Source of the DNA: a virus
IMG/VR virus record: IMGVR_UViG_3300037258_000793
Span: 1 to 50,610 of that record
Reading direction: 5' to 3' (one strand)
Length of the DNA stretch: 50,610 nt
The notes beneath the pieces are model-generated. The model was not told the origin of the DNA, did not search any database, and saw only the letters and a list, made by a program, of their open reading frames with translations. This document shows positions 1-7,901 of this stretch, piece after piece. How positions within the stretch are numbered: the stretch's first letter is position 1; each line of letters opens with the position of its first letter. The position numbers and the translations under genes are program-made.

Positions 1-1334
1 GACGCGCCCTCGGCCGGACCGGACGCCAACTGCGGCTGGCGCCACATCGCCAACGTCCGCAGCGTGCCCAACTCCGGCTCGTCCAGCTCGCCGGTCCGGT
101 CCCCGATCAGGGCGCACACCTGCGCCAGCTCACGCGGCGAGGCGGCCTCGAGGATCGCGCCGTAGAACATGCCGGCCAGCTCGGACGGCTCCGTCGTGAA
201 CTCCGGCTGCGGGCCGGGCGCCTGACCGGGCACCCGCACCGGGGCCGCGACCGGCCGCACCTGCGGCTCGTCGCCCACCTCGGCCTGCCCGCGCACCCGC
301 GCGATCAGGCCGTCACGCCGCCGGCCCAGCTCGTCGATCGCCGTCATGGCGTCCTGCAGCGTCAACTCGTTCGCACTGGCGATCGGCCGGCCGAGGATGG
401 CCGCGAGCACGCCGTGTTTCTCGTCGCCCGACCAGCCTTTCATCATCGCCTGGAGTTTGCGCATCTGCGGCTGCGAGGCGGGAGCGCCGCGGCCGGCGGT
501 GGGCGAGGGGCGGTCCGGGCGCGCGTCGTCCCACGGCTCACGCTGCGCCTGCCGCTCGACCTCGTCGGGCGGCAGCTCCTCGTCCTGCGGCGCGATCTCC
601 TCGGCGTCGGTCGGCTCGGCCGGGCCGACCGCGAACTCGTCATCCGGATCCGCCTGCCGGGAGCGTCGAGCCTTACGCTCCACCGCCTCCGCCACCTGCT
701 GCGGCGAAACGACGACCGGCGCCCGGTCGCGCGCGTCGGCCTGCTCCATCTCCTCCGCGGTGTAGATCCCGCCAAGGTCCTGCGGGAACGCCTTGCGCAG
801 GGCGAGCGCTTCCGCGCACTTGGCGAGCATCGTGGCGGGCATCTTGCGCCACATCGGCGTCGGCTGCCCGCTCTTCGTCATCGCCACGTACTCCGCGAGC
901 GTGGCCACCGCCGGGAAAGTGTGGCCGTCCCGATGAACGGTCACCTTCGCTGCGCGCGGGGGCGCTTCCTCGAGCCAGACGTCACGCCACATGCCGTCCG
1001 GGCCGCACCACAGCGTGTCCGCGTACGAGAGCTGCACGCGGTCCCGGTTCGCCGCGCGGTGCGCCACCACCCGGTAGCCGTCGATGCCGGTCTGCGAGCG
1101 GAAGATCTCCCGCTGCGCCCGGCCGTCCCAGCGGCCGATCAGATAGATCTGCCGGGTGAACGGGTCGAGCTGCGTGCGCTGCGACTCGTGCAGGAACGCG
1201 GTCAGTTCGGCTTGGCTGACCTGCTCGCTGACGCCGACGGAGTGCAGGACGGCGAGCTGCTGCTCGGTCCATGCGGTCTGCTCGGCGCCGACGGCCAGCG
1301 CGCCGCCTGTCCGGACTTCGATCTCAGTGCTCAC
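1..1334 (-). CDS. recT: RecT/Bet-family single-strand annealing recombinase (C-terminus cut by window edge)
   Basis: This is a phage annealing protein that pairs complementary single strands during recombination and replication. The N-terminal 200 residues carry the family pattern: LHESQRTQLDPFTRQIYLIG near residue 45, then FRSQTGIDGYRVVA, TLWCGPDGMW, and PTPMWRKMPATMLAKCAEA followed by LRKAFPQDLGGIYTAEEM. An acidic, proline-rich linker follows. The C-terminal helical part (LAGMFYGAILEA, then QVCALIGDR) still runs at position 1, so the stop lies outside the window. The GTG start at 1334 overlaps the upstream gene by 11 bases. No partner exonuclease or SSB gene is visible in the window. Confidence 0.93.
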   Translation of the reverse strand, partial: MSTEIEVRTGGALAVGAEQTAWTEQQLAVLHSVGVSEQVSQAELTAFLHESQRTQLDPFTRQIYLIGRWDGRAQREIFRSQTGIDGYRVVAHRAANRDRVQLSYADTLWCGPDGMWRDVWLEEAPPRAAKVTVHRDGHTFPAVATLAEYVAMTKSGQPTPMWRKMPATMLAKCAEALALRKAFPQDLGGIYTAEEMEQADARDRAPVVVSPQQVAEAVERKARRSRQADPDDEFAVGPAEPTDAEEIAPQDEELPPDEVERQAQREPWDDARPDRPSPTAGRGAPASQPQMRKLQAMMKGWSGDEKHGVLAAILGRPIASANELTLQDAMTAIDELGRRRDGLIARVRGQAEVGDEPQVRPVAAPVRVPGQAPGPQPEFTTEPSELAGMFYGAILEAASPRELAQVCALIGDRTGELDEPELGTLRTLAMWRQPQLASGPAEGA

Positions 1335-1674
1335 CGTCGACCCCCGGGCCGCTGGTCTCGCCAAGCAGGACCTCGGTCAGCGACGCCGTCTCCAGCGCCC
1401 GCAGCGACGCACGCGTCTGCGCGTCCGCGATCGCCCACACCTGATCCGGCGTACGCAGCCACACCCGGGCCGACCCGGCCGCGGTGAGCAGCACGCCACC
1501 ACTGCACGCCACCGCCCACCGGCCGTCCGCCAGCGCCCACGACAGCTCCACGTCCAGCCAGCGGGACGCGAGGCGCACCTGGCCGCCGCGCCTCGCCTCG
1601 CGCACCGGACGCCACTGGCCGATCGCGGGCGAGAAGCCGTCGTCCAGGACGGGACGGCAATCCAAGGTCGTCAC
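1324..1674 (-). CDS. hypothetical protein upstream of recT
   Basis: A 116-residue protein without a recognised family. The chosen start is the GTG at 1674, which overlaps the stop of the preceding gene as GTGA; an upstream in-frame ATG at 1722 would create a 48-base overlap and a low-complexity N-terminus. The middle has alternating hydrophobic strands (WLDVELSWALADGRWAVACSGGVLL), suggesting a small beta-rich fold, followed by a helical end. It sits in the leftward early operon directly before recT, so a role around recombination or replication is possible but not shown. Confidence 0.7.
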   Translation of the reverse strand: MTTLDCRPVLDDGFSPAIGQWRPVREARRGGQVRLASRWLDVELSWALADGRWAVACSGGVLLTAAGSARVWLRTPDQVWAIADAQTRASLRALETASLTEVLLGETSGPGVDGEH

Positions 1675-2390
1675 GAGGTCGCCTCCGTGCGGCGCCCCAG
1701 CGCCGCGTCGATCGCGATGCACGGCTGGCAGGTGGCCTGCTCGGCGTCGACCACCGCGTCCGGGTGCACGCCGCGCAGGTTGCAGCTGGTGGTGAAGGTG
1801 CCGTCCGGCTCGAGCGACGCGGCGGCGTGCAGGATCGGCATGTCGTATCCGTCGCCACCGCCGTCGTCGCGCTCGCCCCGCGCCTCGGCGGGCACGTCGA
1901 CCGGGGCGGGCGCCGGCTGGATGACGAACTCGCGGTTGACCGCGCCGTCAGCGGTGCCCTCGAACGCATCCACGCAGGAGAAGCCGCTGTTCGGCCGGAT
2001 CTGCGCGCCCGGCATGGACGCGGGCAGCGCCTCGATCAGGAGCTGGCCGTCCGGAACGTCCAGCATCCGCACGGTGATGTTGGTGTACCTGTAGCCGCCG
2101 GACCATGTGCTCTCCAGGTCCTCGGCCATTTCCCGCAGCGCCTGCGCGATCCGGGCGGTGCCCTGCAGGGGCGCCGGGTCGGCGTACTGCTCGGTGTGCT
2201 CCGGGTCGATCTGCCGCAGCAGCTGCCGCAGCTCGGCCGCCCGCGCCTCGCGCACCTCCGCGTGCTCCTGGTACTTGCGCGCGTTGTCCAGCTGGCCGCT
2301 CTCCTCTTCGCGGCTCTCGGCTGCGGCCTGCTCGGCCGCGCGCAGCTCGCCGCGCAGCATGCTCAGGAGGTCGTCGCTGTACTCGCTCAT
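1671..2390 (-). CDS. hypothetical early protein with N-terminal coiled coil
   Basis: A 239-residue acidic protein. Residues about 5-60 are rich in Glu, Ala, Arg and Gln in heptad-like spacing and should form a coiled coil. A mixed alpha/beta part follows (TNITVRMLDVPDGQLLIEALP), then a Pro/Ala linker. The C-terminal segment contains two cysteines four residues apart (TCQPC) and an earlier Cys (SCNLRG), so a metal site is possible. ATG at 2390 overlaps the upstream stop as ATGA, and its own stop overlaps the next GTG. I do not recognise the family. Confidence 0.72.
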   Translation of the reverse strand: MSEYSDDLLSMLRGELRAAEQAAAESREEESGQLDNARKYQEHAEVREARAAELRQLLRQIDPEHTEQYADPAPLQGTARIAQALREMAEDLESTWSGGYRYTNITVRMLDVPDGQLLIEALPASMPGAQIRPNSGFSCVDAFEGTADGAVNREFVIQPAPAPVDVPAEARGERDDGGGDGYDMPILHAAASLEPDGTFTTSCNLRGVHPDAVVDAEQATCQPCIAIDAALGRRTEATS

Positions 2391-3106
2391 CGGGCCACCG
2401 CCGTGGCCTGCTCGGCGTGCTGCGCCAGCTCGGCCGCGTACTGCCACTGCGCGTGCGCCGCGACGGTGTCGGCGTGCGCGGCGGCCAGCGCCGCGACCCG
2501 CTCATCGATGAGCCGGGCACGCTCGTCGTTCTCCCGCGCCGCGTTCGCCGCGTCCTGGTGCAGGATCATCGTGCGGCCGTGCGCGGTGTTCAGGTCCTCC
2601 CACATGCGCGTGTACAGGGCGCGCATCCGGGCCTGCCCGGTCGGCAGGACCTGAGGGGGCACGTGCCGCGGGACCCGCTTGACCAGGGGTGCGGGCGGCC
2701 GGACCACCGGCAGCGCCGCAGGGAGCGCCGGGGGGCGGGGCGGGCCCAGGACGGCGAGGGTGACGGTGTCCTCGGTGCGGTCCACGACGCGCACCCGCGG
2801 CAGGTGCGGGACCGCGGCCGGGGCCAGGCCCTCGTGGACGGCGGGGAGCGGGGCGGCCTGCTGCACGATCCCGTCGAAGGGGCGTGCCGGGGTGCCGAGC
2901 CGCAGCGCGTCCATCGCCTCGGCGACGCGCTCGCGCGACGGGATCGGCAGCGGCATGGTCGTGGCGGCCGCCGACTGCCGCGCGGCCAGGTCGGGGTTCG
3001 GCCGGACCTCGACGTGCGGCTGCTGCGCCCGCAGCGGGCCGGCCCAGGCCGCGAACTCGCTGGGGTCCGGTGCGCGGTGGCGGCCGGGGTTACGATGGAA
3101 TCTCAC
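2387..3106 (-). CDS. hypothetical early protein, proline-rich then helical
   Basis: A 239-residue protein started by GTG at 3106, with a good ribosome site (AGAGGTGAG) about 8 bases upstream. The first 150 residues are rich in Pro, Ala and Arg, with a short beta-like stretch (DRTEDTVTLAVLG). The last 90 residues are strongly helical, with repeated Ala/Glu/Arg patterns (ARENDERARLIDERVAAL). It is the first gene after the hairpin that closes the regulator pair at 3184-3716 and heads the chain leading to recT. No family recognised. Confidence 0.68.
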   Translation of the reverse strand: MRFHRNPGRHRAPDPSEFAAWAGPLRAQQPHVEVRPNPDLAARQSAAATTMPLPIPSRERVAEAMDALRLGTPARPFDGIVQQAAPLPAVHEGLAPAAVPHLPRVRVVDRTEDTVTLAVLGPPRPPALPAALPVVRPPAPLVKRVPRHVPPQVLPTGQARMRALYTRMWEDLNTAHGRTMILHQDAANAARENDERARLIDERVAALAAAHADTVAAHAQWQYAAELAQHAEQATAVAR

Positions 3107-3150
3107 GATCTCTCACCTCTCGTGTGGTGCTCAGGTGGATGGGGTCGGTG

Positions 3151-3176
3151 CGGCCGTCCCGGGCATGGGACGGCCG
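3151..3176 (-). terminator. perfect 10-bp hairpin after the regulator pair
   Basis: CGGCCGTCCC at 3151-3160 and its exact complement at 3167-3176 enclose a 6-base loop. It lies just past the stop of the excisionase-like gene on the minus strand. There is no T-run, as is common in high-GC actinomycetes. It may attenuate rather than fully stop readthrough into the recT chain. Confidence 0.55.
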
Positions 3177-3183
3177 CGGTGTT

Positions 3184-3465
3184 TCACCGGCGCTTGTTGC
3201 GCGCGGGGCTGCGCAGCACCTCGACGATCTCGGCCAGGTCGCGCTCGGAGAACGCGATCGTTTTGCCGAGCCGGGTGCACGGGATGCGCGAGGCGCGCAC
3301 CTGGTCCTTGAGCCAGTTCGCCGACTTGATCGGCCGGCCGTGCTTGTCCACGCCGAGACGCGGCGCAGCCTGCTCCGGCGTGTACGTGTAGACCGGGAGC
3401 TGGGGGGCCTCGTCGTGGGCGCGCGGGGAGCGCTCGGCCGGGGTCGTGTCCTCGAAGGTGCTCAC
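3184..3465 (-). CDS. excisionase-like winged-helix DNA-binding protein
   Basis: A 93-residue protein with a single MerR/excisionase-type helix-turn-helix near residues 35-80: YTPEQAAPRLGV, then SANWLKDQVRASRIPCTRLGKTIAFSE and a closing helix DLAEIVEVL. This is the standard layout of phage Xis and AlpA-like directionality factors. The GTG start at 3465 overlaps the XRE gene stop as GTGA, so both are translated together. It lies 1.5 kb from the integrase, with the XRE switch between them, which fits control of excision. It could instead be a general phage regulator. Confidence 0.72.
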   Translation of the reverse strand: MSTFEDTTPAERSPRAHDEAPQLPVYTYTPEQAAPRLGVDKHGRPIKSANWLKDQVRASRIPCTRLGKTIAFSERDLAEIVEVLRSPARNKRR

Positions 3466-3716
3466 GCCGACTGCTCTTTCACGTCCGCCATGAGCTGGGT
3501 GCGGTCGGTGATGCCGAGCGCGTCGCAGATCCGGGCAAAGGCGGCCGGGCTGATGGTGGGGCGCGCGCCCGACTCGATCAGGCTGACGTAGCCCAAACTC
3601 AGGCCGCAGTGCTTGGCGAACTCCGTCAGGTTTTCGCCGCGGATCTGGCGCCGCCTGCGCAGCTCAGTGGCATTGACCGCCACGTTCGGCGAGGTTCGCT
3701 GCTCTGTGTCTGCCAT
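3462..3716 (-). CDS. XRE-family repressor-like regulator (leftward)
   Basis: An 84-residue one-domain protein. The helix-turn-helix covers about residues 15-70: ELRRRRQIRGENLTEFAKHCGLSLGYVSLIESG, then PAAFARICDALGI, a clear Cro/C1-type five-helix fold. The start is placed at ATG 3716; a TTG at 3752 would add 12 residues but includes a second copy of the operator-like repeat. It is divergent from the XRE gene at 3796, the usual arrangement of a phage lysis-lysogeny switch. Which of the two is the C1-like and which the Cro-like protein cannot be decided from sequence. Confidence 0.85.
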   Translation of the reverse strand: MADTEQRTSPNVAVNATELRRRRQIRGENLTEFAKHCGLSLGYVSLIESGARPTISPAAFARICDALGITDRTQLMADVKEQSA

Positions 3717-3755
3717 GCAACAGACTTTACGACTTTTTACTACTTCATGCAACAG
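3715..3755. promoter_or_regulatory. divergent regulatory region with direct repeats
   Basis: The 9-base word ATGCAACAG occurs at 3715-3723 and again at 3747-3755, 32 bases apart, which is three helical turns. The first copy overlaps the start codon of the leftward XRE gene. Between them lie AT-rich bases with two copies of GACTTT (3723 and 3731). The whole 80-base gap between the divergent XRE genes is far richer in A and T than the rest of the window and is the likely switch operator. Confidence 0.5.
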
Positions 3756-3795
3756 AGGCGCTAAAACTCAATACGACTCGTGACCTGCACTGGAC

Positions 3796-4215
3796 ATGAC
3801 AAAACTTCACAGGAATGATCAAAACATGCCTAATACCGGCCAAGACCTCGCCGGCGCGATGACGGCACGACGCATCGAACTCGGCCTGAGCCAGAGCGCG
3901 GCCGCCCGCAGCGCAGGCGTCAGCCGACCCACCTGGGCCGGCTGGGAGAACACCACCAAGCCGTACGACAGCAACTACGCCGCCATCGAGCGCGTACTGC
4001 AATGGGAGCGCGGCAGCGTCAGCGCCGTGCTCGCCGGCCACGACCCCACCGCGCGCCGAGACGAAGCCTCCCCGTCCGGCTACGGGATCGACCCGGACGA
4101 GTGGGCGCGCTGGGACCCCATCGACCGGGAGATGGTCCTGAACGCCATCAAGGTCGCCCGCGCCCGCGCCGCACAGAATCCCCCGAATGAGCGAACGCGT
4201 AAACACGCGGGGTGA
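3796..4215 (+). CDS. XRE-family regulator (rightward)
   Basis: A 139-residue protein with an N-terminal helix-turn-helix around residues 16-70: MTARRIELGLSQSAAARSAGVSRPTWAGWENTT, then YAAIERVLQWERGSVSAVLAG. The C-terminal half contains an acidic DPDEWARWDPIDREMVLNAIKVARARA helix, probably for self-association. The start could be ATG 3796 or ATG 3826; neither has a strong ribosome site, and the fold is intact with either. Divergent from the XRE gene at 3462 and overlapping the next gene by GTGA. Likely a lysogeny-switch partner that also drives the integrase unit. Confidence 0.82.
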   Translation: MTKLHRNDQNMPNTGQDLAGAMTARRIELGLSQSAAARSAGVSRPTWAGWENTTKPYDSNYAAIERVLQWERGSVSAVLAGHDPTARRDEASPSGYGIDPDEWARWDPIDREMVLNAIKVARARAAQNPPNERTRKHAG

Positions 4216-4904
4216 GTAATGTACAGAGGATGGATGTCCTACTCGCCGTCCTGGGCGCCACTGTCGCCGCCCTCACGGTCGGCGCCGTCCTCGGCGCCCG
4301 CCAGATACGCCAGATACGCCGGCGCCTGGACGCCCACGCCCGCGCCGTCGCGATCCTCGCCGCACACGAGCCGGACGTGGAACTGTCCCCCGACGCGGAG
4401 CCGCCCCCGACGCTGCGCATCCTGCAAGGCGGCCGCGGCGCGATCGCCCTGGCCCCGCTGCTGCTGCTGCGCACCCACCGGGCCGTGCGCGCCGCCGTGG
4501 CCCTGGCCGCCGGCGCCGGGCTGGCCGCGAGCCTGCTCGTGATAACCGCGCACCCCCCGGGCGCACCGGCCACCGTCCACGCCGCGGGCGTCCCGGGCGC
4601 ACCGCCCTCCCGCGTCCACCCCCACCAGTTGCTGCCCACCGCCGCGGTCCCGGCACCGCGGCCGCCGAGCACGCCGGCCGCCCTCACACCCGCGCCGCCG
4701 ACGAGCGTTCCCGCCGTCGTGCCGGCCAGCGCGACCCCGACGATCGCAGCCCCCTCGACCGCGCCCACGTCCACAGCGCCGACCGTCCCCGGCACCACAC
4801 CGGCGCCGGCCGTACCGCCGTACCCCAGCCACTCCGCACGATGCCTGCTCGACGTCCGCCTCGGCAGCGCGCCGCTAGCCCTCGCCGTGACAATCTGCGC
4901 ATAA
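4212..4904 (+). CDS. membrane protein with Pro/Thr/Ala-rich outer segment
   Basis: A 230-residue protein from GTG 4212, overlapping the XRE stop by GTGA. A first hydrophobic segment lies at about residues 8-28 (VLLAVLGATVAALTVGAVLGA) and a second at about 92-112 (AVRAAVALAAGAGLAASLLVI), with a basic, charged stretch between. Residues after 112 are almost entirely Pro, Ala, Thr and Ser, as in an extended wall-spanning region, and the end holds two cysteines. No family recognised. Its place between the switch regulator and the integrase is typical for a lysogenic-conversion gene acting at the envelope, but that is inference. Confidence 0.65.
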   Translation: MSNVQRMDVLLAVLGATVAALTVGAVLGARQIRQIRRRLDAHARAVAILAAHEPDVELSPDAEPPPTLRILQGGRGAIALAPLLLLRTHRAVRAAVALAAGAGLAASLLVITAHPPGAPATVHAAGVPGAPPSRVHPHQLLPTAAVPAPRPPSTPAALTPAPPTSVPAVVPASATPTIAAPSTAPTSTAPTVPGTTPAPAVPPYPSHSARCLLDVRLGSAPLALAVTICA

Positions 4905-4929
4905 GCCACCCCGAAGGAGCCACATCCAC

Positions 4930-6171
4930 ATGGCATTCGCCGAGAAGCGCGGCCGCACGTGGCGCGGCCGGTACCTGAGACCAGACGGCACCTACGGCTC
5001 CCTCCCGGGCTTCGACACCAAGAACGCAGCCCTCGAAGCCGCCAACGACGAGGAGTCCGCCGTACGCAAACGCACCTGGACGGATCCGAAGCGCAGCCAG
5101 ATCACGCTCGACGACTACTGGACCGAGTGGATCGACGCCCAGGACGTCTCGAAGTCAACGGGGGCCCGGTACTCGTCGTACTACCGCAACCACCTCTCAC
5201 CCTGGAAGGGCGCCGAGGAGATCGGCGCCATCACCGCCCTCCAAGTCGACGCCCTCAAGCGCAAGATGCGCGTAGCCGGCCGGGCCACCGCCACAATCGA
5301 CGGCGTGATCCTCCTGCTCGGCCGGATGCTCAGCGACGCCGTCTACGACAACCGGCTGCCCAGCACGCCGGTGCGGCCGAAGGGGCGCCGGGGCCAGCGC
5401 GAGGGCGACAACGCCGCCAAGCGCAAGGGCATTGCGATCAGCCTCAGTGCGCTGCTGGCGATATGCGGGCGCCTGCCGCGGCCCGAGGCGCTGCTGGCGC
5501 TGGCGACCGCGTTCACCGGGATGCGCTGGGGCGAGGCGGCCGGGATGCGCCGCAGCTTCCTGTTCCTCTACCCGGCCGACGGCGAGATGCCCGCGTACGG
5601 CTGGTACGTCGTCGACAAGAAGATCGGGGCCCTGCACGAGGGTGACAAGCCCGAGGGCCCGCAGGACGACGACGATGACGACAGCGGCACGCTGTGGTTC
5701 GGACCGCCGAAGGACCGCGAGGAACGGATCATCGACTTGCCGATCTTCCTGGTCGAGCTGCTGCTCGCCTACATGGCCACCCTCCCGGCCGCGCAGGACC
5801 TGCTGTTCCCCACCACCAGCGGCGAGGGCTACCGACGCTCGAACTTCGCGCGCGCACTGTGGCGCCCGGCGTGCGACGGCTGGCCGGCCCGCTCGCCGCG
5901 GCGCGGGCACCCCGGGCTCGCCGAGGCGCCCCCGATCGTCGCGACGCTGCGGTTCCACGACCTGCGACACACGCACGAGACGTGGATGAGCGAGGACCAC
6001 ATCCCGAGGGTCGCCCGCGATGCCCGGCTCGGCCACGTCACGCCGGGCATCGAGGGCACGTACAACCACGTCACGCCGGAGATGAAGATCCAGGTCATGG
6101 AGGCGTTGGAGAAGCGGTGGGCCGCGGTCAGCGCGTGGCCGCACGCCTGGATGGGGGCGCCTCCTAGTTGA
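4930..6171 (+). CDS. int: tyrosine-recombinase integrase
   Basis: A 413-residue integrase that recombines attP with attB. An N-terminal AP2-like arm-binding part (KRGRTWRGRYLRPDGTYGS) is followed by a SAM-like core-binding domain (about residues 58-140) and the catalytic domain. All catalytic residues are visible: Arg199 (FTGMRWGEAAG), a lysine near 261 (PPKDRE), His343 and Arg346 (FHDLRHTH), His369 (RLGH) and nucleophile Tyr378 (TYNH). An unusual insert near 240-255 contains a run of seven aspartates. Ribosome site GAAGGAG lies upstream of ATG 4930. The gene points at the tRNA-derived attachment site 80 bases downstream. Confidence 0.96.
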   Translation: MAFAEKRGRTWRGRYLRPDGTYGSLPGFDTKNAALEAANDEESAVRKRTWTDPKRSQITLDDYWTEWIDAQDVSKSTGARYSSYYRNHLSPWKGAEEIGAITALQVDALKRKMRVAGRATATIDGVILLLGRMLSDAVYDNRLPSTPVRPKGRRGQREGDNAAKRKGIAISLSALLAICGRLPRPEALLALATAFTGMRWGEAAGMRRSFLFLYPADGEMPAYGWYVVDKKIGALHEGDKPEGPQDDDDDDSGTLWFGPPKDREERIIDLPIFLVELLLAYMATLPAAQDLLFPTTSGEGYRRSNFARALWRPACDGWPARSPRRGHPGLAEAPPIVATLRFHDLRHTHETWMSEDHIPRVARDARLGHVTPGIEGTYNHVTPEMKIQVMEALEKRWAAVSAWPHAWMGAPPS

Positions 6172-6195
6172 TCTCCCGTTTTCCTCCCAGTTGAT

Positions 6196-6237
6196 CATCA
6201 GGGCTCCCTCCGGAAGATCACGGAGGGGGCCCTGATG
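6196..6237 (+). terminator. 17-bp hairpin after int
   Basis: CATCAGGGCTCCCTCCG at 6196-6212 pairs with 6221-6237 around an 8-base loop, with a single G-T wobble. It follows the integrase stop by 24 bases and lies just before the attachment core, so it should end int transcription before the attachment site. Confidence 0.75.
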
Positions 6238-6250
6238 CTGGTTACGGCAG

Positions 6251-6293
6251 TGGAGCCAGGGGGACTCGAACCCCCAACCCCTGCCTTGCAAAA
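6251..6293 (-). other. attP: attachment-site core: 3' half of tRNA-Ala(TGC)
   Basis: Read on the minus strand, this segment is the 3' part of a tRNA. It has an anticodon loop TTTGCAA, anticodon stem GGCAG, T-arm GGGGG-TTCGAGT-CCCCC, acceptor TGGCTCC and discriminator A. U70 in the acceptor fits the G3:U70 identity pair of tRNA-Ala. No matching anticodon 5' stem, D-arm or 5' acceptor exists upstream (6294 onward), so it is not a working gene. Position beside int and truncation at the anticodon loop are the hallmarks of an integrase core site. Confidence 0.82.
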
Positions 6294-6360
6294 TGTGGGT
6301 CACTGGTCTGTGGCCAGGGCGTTTGCGGCACTCCCCCGGTGACCAGGTAATTCATTGCCT

Positions 6361-6390
6361 TACCGTCGAGTTCCGTCGAGTTCCGTCGAG
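6361..6390. repeat. three tandem 10-bp repeats next to the attachment core
   Basis: The decamer TTCCGTCGAG appears three times in a row; the first copy reads TACCGTCGAG. The period equals one helical turn, so all copies face the same side of the DNA. The position, 70 bases from the core on the side away from int, fits arm-type integrase or Xis sites. Confidence 0.6.
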
Positions 6391-6479
6391 AAAAACAGGG
6401 GACCTTCCACAAGATCATCTCCCATTTCTCTCCCATCAGAATCCTGATTAAGTGGGACGTCAGCCTGCGCCTTAGCTGC

Positions 6480-7025
6480 TCAAGGCTGCGAGCCGGCCGC
6501 AGCGGCGCGCGTGTTGAACCACGCCACCCACTTGCGCAGGTGCTCGGCATCCGATCCATCCACGACCGTGACTCCCTCGAACCCAGTACCCGCGATCACG
6601 AGGAAGAGCCGCTTGTCCCGCTTCGGCACGGCGAGCGCGAACACGCCGAGGGCCGCTACCCGAGCAGCCGTCACGCGATCGCGGGCGTCCGCCGGCCGTT
6701 CCAGGGTGGCCCGGGCGCCGGCCAGCGGTCCGCGCGCCTCCCCGCCGAGCTCCGGATCGCCGACGGTCACCGTGCCGTCGTCGTTCAGGGTGATGCCGTA
6801 GTTCTCCTGCGCGGTGTAGCCCACGCGGCTGATGCGCTCCCGCTTGCGGTTCGAGATCCCCTCGCGGATGAGCTGCTCGGCCACTTCCGGCCGTTTCTCG
6901 TAGGCGATCCGGGCCAGCTCGGCGGCGTTGCGCTGGCGGGTGGCCTCGCGCTCCTTGGCGAACATCTCTTCCCGTTCGGCCCTGCGCTGGCCCCGCGCCT
7001 TCCTGCGCTCCTCACGGCTGAGCAT
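6480..7025 (-). CDS. hypothetical protein with PH-like C-terminal domain
   Basis: A 181-residue protein with a strong ribosome site (GGGGAGGA) before ATG 7025. Residues 1-65 form a highly charged Arg/Glu-rich helix. Residues 75-175 look like the small PH-like fold common in actinomycete proteins: YGITLNDDGTVTVGD, GPLAGARATLE, RVTAARVAALGVFALA, KRLFLVIAGTGFEGVTVVD, and a closing amphipathic helix EHLRKWVAWFNT. The family guess comes from this strand-then-helix order, not from a conserved site. Lying beyond the attachment site and read away from it, it is an accessory gene of unknown function. Confidence 0.65.
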   Translation of the reverse strand: MLSREERRKARGQRRAEREEMFAKEREATRQRNAAELARIAYEKRPEVAEQLIREGISNRKRERISRVGYTAQENYGITLNDDGTVTVGDPELGGEARGPLAGARATLERPADARDRVTAARVAALGVFALAVPKRDKRLFLVIAGTGFEGVTVVDGSDAEHLRKWVAWFNTRAAAAGSQP

Positions 7026-7097
7026 GCTTCCTCCCCTGGGTGACGGTGTGCCAGCGCGCAGCGTAACCCCACGGGGATGATCGATGCAGCCGAACCG

Positions 7098-7856
7098 CTA
7101 TGCGCCGGGCCCGCGGGGGATCTGGTAGACCGGGCGCAGCGACGGCGGGATCACGATGTCCGCCGTCTCCAACGGCAGCTCGCCCTCCCAGTAGGTGCGC
7201 TCGATCAGCAGCGCCGGCGTTCCGGCCCGCAGGTGCAGCCGCTCGGCCTCAGGACCGGTCAGGGTCCGCGGGCTGATCTCCTCGGTCGCGTGCGTGTACG
7301 CGTGGCCGATCGCGTCCATCCGCTCCGCGACGCCCCGCCCGGCGTAGGGGCCGTCCTCCGGCAGCATCACCGCCGTACCGCCCGTGATCGCCAGGGGCTC
7401 CCAGCTGGTGGACAGGTACGTCGGGTCGCCGTCCGCGAGGAAGGTGTACTCGGTGCGCATCACCCGCTCGCCGGCCGCGATCCGCAGGCGCTCGGCGAGC
7501 GCCGGACGCGCCGGTACGGGCTCAGAGCGCGACCGCCACGCCCCCGTGCGCCCCTGCGCCGCCATGTCCGCCTGCCACGGCGAGCCGCCGACCGGATCCA
7601 CATACCAGGACCGTGTCATCCGGCGTACTGCGGGCCGGTCGCGCACCACTGTCGCCGTCCCTGGCCGGCTGACGGTGAGGCCTTCGTTGAGCAGGACTTT
7701 CGTGGCCTCATACGCGGTGCGGTCCGACACGCCGTACCGGCCGGAGAGCTCTGCGATGGTGGGCAGGCGCGAGCCGGGCGCGAGCGTGCCGTCCAGGATC
7801 TGCCGGCGTAGCTCGTCGGCGATACGCAGGTACGCGGGCGTCGGGATCGCTCTCAC
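7098..7856 (-). CDS. GntR-family regulator with UTRA ligand domain
   Basis: A 252-residue regulator. The N-terminal winged helix (residues 5-70) is textbook GntR: YLRIADELRRQILDGTLAPGSRLPTIAELSGRYGVSDRTAYEATKVLLNEGL. The remaining part is a UTRA (HutC-type) effector domain: LRIAAGERVMRTEYTFLADGDPTYLSTSWEP, then HAYTHATEEISPRTLTGPEAERLHLRAGTPALLIERTYWE. GTG 7856 is the start. It is divergent from the RsbW-like gene at 7974, with two palindromes in the gap that are likely its operators. GntR regulators such as KorSA control transfer and excision in actinomycete integrative elements; whether this one controls only its neighbours or the phage too is unknown. Confidence 0.9.
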   Translation of the reverse strand: MRAIPTPAYLRIADELRRQILDGTLAPGSRLPTIAELSGRYGVSDRTAYEATKVLLNEGLTVSRPGTATVVRDRPAVRRMTRSWYVDPVGGSPWQADMAAQGRTGAWRSRSEPVPARPALAERLRIAAGERVMRTEYTFLADGDPTYLSTSWEPLAITGGTAVMLPEDGPYAGRGVAERMDAIGHAYTHATEEISPRTLTGPEAERLHLRAGTPALLIERTYWEGELPLETADIVIPPSLRPVYQIPRGPGA

Positions 7857-7901
7857 CCCTACACGTGAATCAGCGGCGACTTTTCCCGAACAGCTTGACC
7901 C

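Noticed and set aside
6251-6330. A complete tRNA gene next to the integrase
   Set aside because: Only the anticodon loop, T-arm and 3' acceptor are present; the 5' side does not pair and lacks a D-arm.
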